DNA from: Teichococcus aerophilus
GTDB taxonomy: Bacteria; Pseudomonadota; Alphaproteobacteria; Acetobacterales; Acetobacteraceae
DNA length: 64,000 nucleotides
Direction: 5' to 3'
NCBI RefSeq assembly: GCF_014490485.1
Contig: NZ_JACTVA010000002.1
Span: 62,001 to 126,000 of the forward strand
Part shown: in pieces, positions 57,966 to 64,000 of the stretch
Numbering within the stretch: position 1 is the first letter of the stretch
Layout of the letters: the number at the start of each line of letters is the position of its first letter
Notes under the pieces: generated by a model
What the model was told of the DNA's origin: nothing
What the model saw: only the letters and a program-made list of their open reading frames with translations
Database searches by the model: none
Made by a program: the position numbers and the translations under genes

Positions 57966-59120
57966 ATGTCTCTCGCCCTCGCACCGCATGTCGCGGAGAC
58001 GGACCTGCAGCTCCTGGCGCAAGGCTTTGCCGCGGAGGCGGCGCGCCATGACCATGATGGCAGCTTCCCGCACGAGAATTTCGACCGGCTGCACGATGGC
58101 GGCTGGCTCAACCTGACCATCCCGCGCCGCTTCGGCGGCCAGGGCGCCGGGCTGGCGAAGGCGGCCGAGGCCATCGGCATCGTCGCCAAGGGCTGTGCGT
58201 CCACCGGCCTGGTCTATGCCATGCAACTGACGCAGCAGGGCTCGCTCTCCCGCAACGAGCATGTGCCGGAACAGGTGCGCGCCCGGGTGGCGGCGGATGC
58301 AGTGGCCCATGGCGGCCTGCTGAACGCCATGCGGGTTGAGCCGGAACTGGGCTCGCCCACCCGGGGCGGGCTGCCGCAGACCATCCTGCGCCGGCAGCCG
58401 GATGGCAGCCTGCTGCTCTCCGGCCGCAAGATTTACTGCACCGGCTCCCCCGGCCTGACATGGATGCTGGTCTGGGCACGGGACGAGGCGGAGGAGCCGA
58501 AGGTCGGCCATGTGCTGGTGCCGGCGCGCTCCCCCGGCGTGCGGATCGAGGAGAGCTGGGACCATCTCGGCATGCGGGCAACCGGCAGCCATGACGTGGT
58601 GTTCGAGAATGTCCGCATCCCCGCCGAGTACGCGACGGACCTAAGGCCGCCGGAGGCCTGGGCGAAGCCGGACCCGGTGCAGGCCACCTGGAACGCCGCC
58701 GGCCTGGGCGCGCTCTATACCGGGGTGGCGCATGGCGCGCGGGACTGGATCATCCACTTCCTGCGCAACCGGGTGCCGAGCGGCCTGGGCAAGCCCTTGG
58801 CCACGCTGCCGCGGATGCAGGAGAAGGTGGGCGAGATCGAGGCGTTGCTGGCCGTCAACGCGCGCCTGATCGGCTCCCTGGCCCAGGCGCTGGACCAGGG
58901 CACGCCGGCGCCGGCCACGGAGGCGCATGTGATGAAGAGCGCCCTGGTGGAGAACGCCGTGCGCGCGGTGGAGATTGCCGTGTCCCTGGCCGGCAACCAC
59001 GCGCAGAGCCGCCGCAACCCGATCGAGCGCCATTTGCGGGACGTGCTGTGCGGCCGCGTGCACGTACCGGTGCCGGAAGCTGCCCACAGCGCCGCCGGGC
59101 GCGCGGCGCTGCTGCCATGA
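57966..59120 (+). CDS. SfnB/DszC-like acyl-CoA dehydrogenase-fold flavoprotein
   Basis: 384-residue flavin enzyme with the acyl-CoA dehydrogenase fold, in the group linked to sulfur acquisition (SfnB, DszC-like monooxygenases) rather than fatty-acid oxidation. Family blocks are LTIPRRFGGQGAGLAKAAEA, GNHAQSRRNPIERHLRDVL and DHLGMRATGSHDVVFENV. The acyl-CoA dehydrogenase catalytic Glu is not seen in the usual place. An excellent ribosome site AGGAGGTGA (57952-57960) precedes ATG 57966. It may oxygenate a sulfone or sulfide. Confidence 0.87.
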   Translation: MSLALAPHVAETDLQLLAQGFAAEAARHDHDGSFPHENFDRLHDGGWLNLTIPRRFGGQGAGLAKAAEAIGIVAKGCASTGLVYAMQLTQQGSLSRNEHVPEQVRARVAADAVAHGGLLNAMRVEPELGSPTRGGLPQTILRRQPDGSLLLSGRKIYCTGSPGLTWMLVWARDEAEEPKVGHVLVPARSPGVRIEESWDHLGMRATGSHDVVFENVRIPAEYATDLRPPEAWAKPDPVQATWNAAGLGALYTGVAHGARDWIIHFLRNRVPSGLGKPLATLPRMQEKVGEIEALLAVNARLIGSLAQALDQGTPAPATEAHVMKSALVENAVRAVEIAVSLAGNHAQSRRNPIERHLRDVLCGRVHVPVPEAAHSAAGRAALLP

Positions 59121-59230
59121 TCAACCTGTTGCTGCGCACGGCCCTGGCGCTGGGCCTGACCATCGGACTGATCGGCCTCGCCGGGTTGGGCGAGACGTCG
59201 CCGCGCCCCGACCGCGTCGCCGCACGATAA
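59117..59230 (+). CDS. 37-residue predicted membrane micro-protein in the sulfur operon
   Basis: Single hydrophobic helix (residues about 3-25, LLLRTALALGLTIGLIGLAG) with a short polar tail ending in basic residues. Its ATG overlaps the SfnB-like stop as ATGA, and its stop is 17 bases before the SsuD gene, so it is embedded in the operon. No homologue comes to mind; such peptides can be regulators or stabilisers of a membrane transporter. It could also be non-coding read-through, since there is no separate ribosome site. Confidence 0.5.
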   Translation: MINLLLRTALALGLTIGLIGLAGLGETSPRPDRVAAR

Positions 59231-59247
59231 TACGGAGGACCCTTCCC

Positions 59248-60345
59248 ATGGCTCATCCCTTGCAATTCATCGGCTTCACGTCGCACCGGGCCGGTTCTGA
59301 GATCCATCCGCCCAGCGGGCCGATCCTGGATACCGACTACGTCATCCGCATGGCGCAGGCGCATGAGGAGGCGGGGTTCGACCGCGTCCTGATCGCCTGG
59401 CATTCCAGCACGCCGGATGGCATGGCGCTGGCGCAACTGGCGGCGGTGCATACCAAGCGCCTGCAGTTCATGATCGCGCATCGCCCCGGCTTCATCGCGC
59501 CCACCCTGGCCGCGCGGCAATTCGCGACCTTCGACCATATCAGCGGCGGGCGGGCCAGCATCCACATCATCACCGGCGGCAGCCCGGCCGAGCAGCGCGC
59601 CGATGGCGATTGGTTGGACCATGCCGAGCGCTACGCGCGCACCGACGAGTTCGTGACGCTGCTGCGGCGCGTCTGGACCGAGGACAAGCCGTTCGACTTC
59701 GAAGGCACGTACTATAAGGTCGCCGGCGCGCATTCGGCCATCAAGCCGGTACAGAAACCGCATGTCCCGGTGTTCTTCGGCGGTTCCTCGGACGACGCCA
59801 TCCGCTTCGCCGGCCGGCACGCCGATATCTATGCCTTCTGGGGCGAGACGCTGGACCAGGCACGCGAGACCATCGCCCGCGTCCGCCGCTCCGTCGCCGA
59901 GGCAGGGCGGGACCCGGCTTCCATCCGCTTCAGCCTGTCCGTGCGCCCGGTGATGGCGGCGACGGAGGAGGCCGCCTGGAAGCGCGCAGACCGCATCCTG
60001 GAGCGGATCAAGGAATTGCGCGGCGATGCGGTGGAGCAGGGCAACAGCAAGCCGCAGAGCATCGGCTCCGCGCGGCTGCTAGAAGCCGCCAAGGGCGGCC
60101 GTGTCCGTGACAAGCGGCTGTGGACCGAAGTCGCTGCCGCCGTCGGGGCCGGCGCCAACACCACTGCATTGGTCGGTACGCCGGAGCAGGTGGCGGAGGC
60201 GATGATCGACTACCGTGCGCTGGGCGTCGACACCTTCCTGATCCGTGGCTTCGACCCGGAGGAGGATGCGGTGGAGTATGGCCGTTCCCTGCTGCCGGCG
60301 GTGCGTCACCTCGACGCGCGCGGCCTCTCCGTCGCGGCGGAGTAG
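59248..60345 (+). CDS. ssuD: FMNH2-dependent alkanesulfonate monooxygenase (SsuD-like)
   Basis: 365-residue luciferase-like flavin monooxygenase that cleaves the C-S bond of sulfonates to an aldehyde and sulfite. SsuD-type runs are AHRPGFIAPTLAARQFATFD, ISGGRASIHIITGG, LDHAERYARTDEFVTLLRRVW and VPVFFGGSSDDA. The ATG at 59248 follows GGAGGA. No flavin reductase (SsuE) is in the operon, so reduced FMN must come from elsewhere. The next gene is a second enzyme of the same family. Confidence 0.92.
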   Translation: MAHPLQFIGFTSHRAGSEIHPPSGPILDTDYVIRMAQAHEEAGFDRVLIAWHSSTPDGMALAQLAAVHTKRLQFMIAHRPGFIAPTLAARQFATFDHISGGRASIHIITGGSPAEQRADGDWLDHAERYARTDEFVTLLRRVWTEDKPFDFEGTYYKVAGAHSAIKPVQKPHVPVFFGGSSDDAIRFAGRHADIYAFWGETLDQARETIARVRRSVAEAGRDPASIRFSLSVRPVMAATEEAAWKRADRILERIKELRGDAVEQGNSKPQSIGSARLLEAAKGGRVRDKRLWTEVAAAVGAGANTTALVGTPEQVAEAMIDYRALGVDTFLIRGFDPEEDAVEYGRSLLPAVRHLDARGLSVAAE

Positions 60346-60447
60346 CCAGGCCATGCCGCGTCAGCCGTCCTTGCGATGTCGCCGCGGCCGCCACGCCATC
60401 CCGGCATGGCGGCCGCACCTTCCATCGATCTGAAAGGAAGAGCGACA

Positions 60448-61560
60448 ATGAGCAGTCTGCACGTGACCGGCATGATCTGGGCCCAGCCCACGTCGGATCT
60501 GGAGGCGGCGTCCGGCGAGGCGTTCCAGCCGGCGCATATCGAGGCACTGACCCGCGCGCATGAAGATGGCGGCTTCGACCGCGTGCTGGCGGGATACTGG
60601 ACGAACGCGCCGGACGGCTTTCTGGTGCTGGCGCATGCCGCCGCCGTGGCGAAGAAGATCCAGTTCCTGCTGGCGCACCGCCCCGGCTTCGTGGCCCCGA
60701 CCCTGGCGGCCCGCAAGCTGGCGACGCTGGACCAGCTGACGGGCGGCCGGCTGGCGCTGCACGTGATCTCCGGCGGCGAGGATGCCGACCAGCGCAAGGA
60801 TGGCGACCACGCCGACCATGCCGCGCGCTACCGCCGCACCGATGAATTCCTCGACGTCATCCGCCGGGTCTGGACGGCGGAGAAGCCCTTCGACCACGCG
60901 GGCGAGTTCTACAACATCCAGCAGGCGTGGTCCGATATCCGCACGGCGCAGAAGCCGCATCTGCCGATCTTCTTCGGCGGCGCATCGGATTCCGCGTTGA
61001 AGGTCGCGGCCCGGCATGCCGATGTGTATGCGCTGTTCGGCGAGCCGCTGGCGGATACGGCGGCGATGCTGGACCGCGTGCGTGCTTCGGTGCCGTCCGA
61101 CCGTCGGCTCGCCTTCTCCTGGTCCAACCGGCCGATCCTGGGCGCGACCGAGAAGCAGGCCTGGGAATACGCCCATCACATCCGCGCCCGTGCCATCGCC
61201 AAGTTGCAGCAGAGCGGCTCGGCCGGGCTGATCGCGGCCGGGCAGGCGGTCAACTCGCAGCGCCTGGTCGGCCTGTCCCAGCGCGGGGAGGTGCTGGATG
61301 AACGGCTGTGGACCGCCATGGCCGGCGTGCTGGGCGGGCGCGGCAACAGCACCGCGCTGGTCGGGACGGCGGAGCAGGTGGCACGCTCCATGCTGCGTTA
61401 TCGGAAGCTGGGCGTCTCCCACTACATCATTCGCGGGTGGGACCCGTTGCCGGACGTCATCGGCTATGGGCGCGAGTTGATCCCGCTGCTGCACGAGTTG
61501 GCGGCGGCTGAGGATGTGGGCCGCGTCTCCATTGCCAGTGCCGCCGTCGCGGCCGAGTGA
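60448..61560 (+). CDS. LLM-class flavin-dependent monooxygenase, second copy
   Basis: 370-residue luciferase-like enzyme that parallels the SsuD protein block for block (AHRPGFVAPTLAARKLATLD, LTGGRLALHVISGGED, HAARYRRTDEFLDVIRRVW, PIFFGGASDSAL), so the pair arose by duplication or shuffling. Divergence is large enough that substrate specificity probably differs. ATG 60448 follows AAAGGAAGAG. It is 102 bases after ssuD. Some relatives act on dimethylsulfone, methanesulfinate or nitrilotriacetate; the context favours an organosulfur compound. Confidence 0.9.
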   Translation: MSSLHVTGMIWAQPTSDLEAASGEAFQPAHIEALTRAHEDGGFDRVLAGYWTNAPDGFLVLAHAAAVAKKIQFLLAHRPGFVAPTLAARKLATLDQLTGGRLALHVISGGEDADQRKDGDHADHAARYRRTDEFLDVIRRVWTAEKPFDHAGEFYNIQQAWSDIRTAQKPHLPIFFGGASDSALKVAARHADVYALFGEPLADTAAMLDRVRASVPSDRRLAFSWSNRPILGATEKQAWEYAHHIRARAIAKLQQSGSAGLIAAGQAVNSQRLVGLSQRGEVLDERLWTAMAGVLGGRGNSTALVGTAEQVARSMLRYRKLGVSHYIIRGWDPLPDVIGYGRELIPLLHELAAAEDVGRVSIASAAVAAE

Positions 61561-61570
61561 GGGGCAACCG

Positions 61571-62875
61571 ATGACCCAGCGCCCCGAGACTCTCGCCTTG
61601 CATGCCGGCTGGCGGGCGGACCCTGCCACCGGCGCCGTGGCGGTACCGATCTACCAGACAACCTCCTACAAGTTCCAGGATTCCGCCCATGCGCAGGACC
61701 TGTTCTCACTGACCAAGCTGGGTTTCACCTATACCCGCACCGGCAACCCGACGACCGATGTGCTGGAGAAGCGCGTGGCGGCGCTGGAAGGCGGCGTCGG
61801 CGCGCTGGCCGTGGCGTCGGGGCAGGCGGCTTCGGCCTTTTCCGTCCTGGCGCTGGCGCGGGCCGGGGACAACATCGTCTCCTCCACCGACCTGTATGGC
61901 GGCACCTGGAACCTCTGGGCCAATACCCTGGCGCGGCAGGGCATCTCCGTCCGCTTCGCCGACCCGGCGGACCCGGAGAGCTTCCGCCGCCTGACCGACG
62001 CCCGTACCCGGGCCTATTATGCGGAGACGCTGCCGAACCCGAAGCTGACAGTCTTCCCGATCGCCGAGGTCGCCGCCATCGGGCGGGAATTCGGCATCCC
62101 GTTGATCGTGGACAACACGGCGGCGCCGCTTCTGGCCAGGCCGCTGGAGCACGGCGCGGCGGTGGTGGTGTATTCCGCCACCAAGTATCTGGGCGGACAT
62201 GGCACCAGCATCGGCGGCATCATCGTCGATGGCGGGCAGTTCGACTGGACGGCGCATCCCGGGCGCCAGCCGGCGCTGAACGAGCCGGACCCCAGCTACC
62301 ACGGCGCGGTCTGGACCGAGGTCGCCGCCCGGCACGGCATCGGCGCCTATGCGGCACTGGTGCGCAGCACCGTGCAGCGGGACCTGGGCGCGGCCATCTC
62401 CCCCTTCAACGCGTTCCAGCTGCTGCAAGGCATCGAGACGCTGGCGCTGCGGATCGAGCGGCATGCGCGCAATGCCGCCGAGGTGGCGGAGTGGCTGACG
62501 CGGCAGCCCGGCGTATCCCGCGTCATCTATCCCTCGCTGCAGACCGGCCAGGCGCGGGCGCGGGCGGACCGCTATCTGCGCGGCGGCCATGGCGGCCTGG
62601 TGGGGTTCGAGCTGGCTGGGGGCGCCGATGCGGGTGCTGCCTTCATCGACCGGCTGAAGCTGTTCTACCACGTGGCCAATATCGGCGATGCACGCAGCCT
62701 GGCGATCCATCCCGCCACCACCACCCATTCCCAGCTCTCGGCCGAGGAGCAGGCGGCGAGCGGGGTAACGCCCGGCTATGTCCGCCTTTCCATTGGCATC
62801 GAGCATATCGACGACATCCTGGCCGATCTGCGGCAGGCGCTGGAGAAAGCCCGGCTGCCGATCGCCGCTGAATAA
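61571..62875 (+). CDS. O-acetylhomoserine/O-acetylserine sulfhydrylase-like PLP enzyme
   Basis: 434-residue gamma-family PLP enzyme of the MetY type. The PLP lysine is K205 (VVVYSATKYLGGHGTS). MetY-like features are HAGWRADPATGAVAVPIYQTTSYKF and YTRTGNPTTDVLEKRVAALEGG. It makes homocysteine from O-acetylhomoserine and sulfide, and many members also accept methanethiol. Placed here it can capture sulfur released by the monooxygenases, though sulfite must first be reduced unless a thiol is released directly. ATG 61571 is ten bases after the monooxygenase stop. It differs from the metZ copy near 25 kb. Confidence 0.9.
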   Translation: MTQRPETLALHAGWRADPATGAVAVPIYQTTSYKFQDSAHAQDLFSLTKLGFTYTRTGNPTTDVLEKRVAALEGGVGALAVASGQAASAFSVLALARAGDNIVSSTDLYGGTWNLWANTLARQGISVRFADPADPESFRRLTDARTRAYYAETLPNPKLTVFPIAEVAAIGREFGIPLIVDNTAAPLLARPLEHGAAVVVYSATKYLGGHGTSIGGIIVDGGQFDWTAHPGRQPALNEPDPSYHGAVWTEVAARHGIGAYAALVRSTVQRDLGAAISPFNAFQLLQGIETLALRIERHARNAAEVAEWLTRQPGVSRVIYPSLQTGQARARADRYLRGGHGGLVGFELAGGADAGAAFIDRLKLFYHVANIGDARSLAIHPATTTHSQLSAEEQAASGVTPGYVRLSIGIEHIDDILADLRQALEKARLPIAAE

Positions 62876-62892
62876 GACGGAGGAAACCAACC

Positions 62893-63924
62893 GTGACTGC
62901 TGAACTTTCCCTGCCCCTGCTGGATCTGCGCGAACTGGATGCGGGGCCGGAGCAACGCGCCGCCTTCCTGCTGAAGCTGCGGCAGACGGCCCGCGATGTG
63001 GGCTTCTTCTACCTGGCCGGCCACGGCGTGTCGCAGCAGGAGGCCGATGAGGTGCTGGCGACCTCCCGCCAGTTCTTCGCGCTGCCGGAGGCCGACAAGC
63101 TGTCCGTGCAGATGATCCACTCGCCGCATTTCCGCGGCTACAACCGCGCCGGGCAGGAGCTGACGCGCGGCAAGGCCGACTGGCGCGAGCAGTTCGACGT
63201 GCATGCGGAGCGGGAGGCGCTGCCGCGTGGGCCGGAAAGCCAGCCCTGGTCCCGCCTGCAAGGCCCGAACCAGTGGCCGGAGGCGCTGCCGGCGCTGAAG
63301 CCAGCCTTGCTGCACTGGCAGGCCCGTCTGACCGAAGTGGCGCAGCGCCTGGTCCGTGCCTTTGCCGAGGCGCTGGAGCAGCCGGCGGATGCGCTGGACG
63401 GTATCGTCGCCGGCACGCCCAACCAGACGATGAAGATCATCCGCTATCCCGGGCAGGAGCAGGCGCGCGACGACCAGGGCGTGGGCGCCCACAAGGATAG
63501 CGGCCTGCTGACCTTCGTATTGCAGGACAGCCGCCGGGGTTTGCAGGTGCTGAAGGAGGATGGCACCTGGGTGGACGCATCCCCGGTGCCGGGCACCTTC
63601 GTGGTGAATATCGGCGAATTGCTGGAACTGGCTTCCAACGGCTATCTGCGCGCGACGATCCACCGGGTGGTGAGCCCTGGCCCGGGCGAGGAGCGAATTT
63701 CCGTCGCGTTCTTCCTGGGGGCGCGGCTGGATGCGGAGGTGCCGTTGCTGGACCTGCCAGAGCATCTGGCGCGCGAGGCGAAGGGCCCGGCCAGCGACCC
63801 GCAGAACCCCTTGTTCCGCTCGGTTGGCCAGAACTACCTGAAGGGGCGGCTGCGATCCCACCCCGACGTGGCGGAACGCTGGCACGCGGACCTGCTGCCG
63901 GCGAAGCAGGCCGAGACGGTCTGA
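62893..63924 (+). CDS. Isopenicillin-N-synthase-like 2-oxoglutarate/Fe(II) oxygenase
   Basis: 343-residue non-haem iron oxygenase. The iron ligands are H200, D202 (GAHKDSG) and H257 (ATIHRVV), and the carboxylate-binding pair is R268-I-S270. The N-terminal DIOX_N segment (LPLLDLRELD, GFFYLAGHGV) is typical of plant-like and bacterial IPNS-family enzymes. It is not TauD, which is a different subfamily. GTG 62893 has GAGGAAACCAA upstream and lies 17 bases after the sulfhydrylase, and the gene ends at the operon terminator. It could hydroxylate or desaturate an organosulfur substrate; no known reaction matches this context. Confidence 0.9.
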   Translation: MTAELSLPLLDLRELDAGPEQRAAFLLKLRQTARDVGFFYLAGHGVSQQEADEVLATSRQFFALPEADKLSVQMIHSPHFRGYNRAGQELTRGKADWREQFDVHAEREALPRGPESQPWSRLQGPNQWPEALPALKPALLHWQARLTEVAQRLVRAFAEALEQPADALDGIVAGTPNQTMKIIRYPGQEQARDDQGVGAHKDSGLLTFVLQDSRRGLQVLKEDGTWVDASPVPGTFVVNIGELLELASNGYLRATIHRVVSPGPGEERISVAFFLGARLDAEVPLLDLPEHLAREAKGPASDPQNPLFRSVGQNYLKGRLRSHPDVAERWHADLLPAKQAETV

Positions 63925-63932
63925 GACGAAAG

Positions 63933-63957
63933 AAGGGGCCTCGCGGCCCCTTTTTTT
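63933..63957 (+). terminator. Intrinsic terminator of the organosulfur operon
   Basis: AAGGGGCC (63933-63940) pairs with GGCCCCTT (63945-63952) around loop TCGC, followed by a run of T to 63957. It closes the operon eight bases after the oxygenase stop. Confidence 0.95.
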
Positions 63958-64000
63958 ATGGCTCCTCGGTCCGTGCCGGGGAGGGGACCGGAGCAGGGAC

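Noticed and set aside
62893-63924. Taurine dioxygenase (TauD) or a beta-lactam biosynthesis gene
   Set aside because: The fold signature is IPNS/DIOX_N, not TauD. No ACV synthetase or other beta-lactam gene is present, so the antibiotic role is unsupported.
1-64000. CRISPR arrays, insertion sequences, prophage or integrative elements
   Set aside because: No regularly spaced repeats, transposase, integrase or phage genes were recognised on either strand; the tRNA-Gly is not flanked by an integrase or a visible direct repeat.

Overview
This 64-kb window is GC-rich bacterial chromosome with dense, often overlapping genes (repeated ATGA and GTGA stop/start junctions). Protein content suggests an alphaproteobacterium, most probably Rhodospirillales/Acetobacteraceae (Roseomonas-like): an alphaproteobacterial-type RpoD, several GntR/FCD and IclR catabolic regulators, TRAP and peptide-type ABC uptake systems, a beta-ketoadipate branch and an aryl-polyene-type fatty acid synthase cluster. 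I see no phage, integrase, transposase, rRNA or CRISPR array. One tRNA-Gly(CCC) is present. The taxonomic placement is inference.

Layout. 1-11.4 kb: the 3' part of hemN, an OmpW-like porin, a GntR regulator divergent from a fumarylpyruvate-hydrolase-like gene with a palindrome between them, an LrgA/LrgB pair, an EamA transporter, a serine hydrolase, an MFS transporter, a PRC-barrel protein, an FUSC exporter and a small lipoprotein. 11.4-24.8 kb: an eight-gene minus-strand operon (amidase, alpha/beta hydrolase, solute-binding protein, C45 acyltransferase-like hydrolase, second solute-binding protein, DppB/DppC-type permeases, fused DppD-DppF-type ATPase). It diverges from a GntR regulator with two winged-helix segments, an omega-aminotransferase and an SDR. 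This reads as uptake and hydrolysis of an amide or N-acyl compound.

24.9-28.3 kb: metZ with a long Ala/Pro/Lys tail, the tRNA, a HugZ-like protein and an enoyl-CoA hydratase. 28.3-42.5 kb: an aryl-polyene-like locus. GT2 and an acyltransferase lie on the minus strand. A methyltransferase, a polysaccharide deacetylase, an MipA/OmpV protein, an ACP, a membrane protein, an AMP-ligase, a dehydratase, an LpxL-like acyltransferase, a LolA-like protein, an MMPL exporter, KS, KS-like chain length factor, second dehydratase and ketoreductase lie on the plus strand. The nine genes from the ACP-distal membrane protein to the reductase are mostly joined by 4-base overlaps.

42.6-51.6 kb: a lipoprotein, a TRAP transporter, a nitroreductase behind Fur-family-like TGCAA repeats, a conserved hypothetical, a structured intergenic region bounded by inverted copies of a 42-nt hairpin, and pcaIJF with a divergent IclR regulator. 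51.6-54.8 kb: an RpoD-type sigma factor lacking recognisable region 1.1, a 553-bp gap of lower GC, and an IclR regulator with a clear terminator. 55.0-63.9 kb: an organosulfur operon with an SsuABC-like transporter, SfnB-like dehydrogenase, 37-residue membrane peptide, SsuD, second flavin monooxygenase, O-acetylhomoserine-sulfhydrylase-like enzyme and an isopenicillin-N-synthase-like oxygenase, ending at a strong terminator.

The strongest candidates for undescribed biology are the C45/amidase uptake operon with its putative leader peptide, the organosulfur operon with its oxygenase and micro-protein, and the rearranged aryl-polyene locus.
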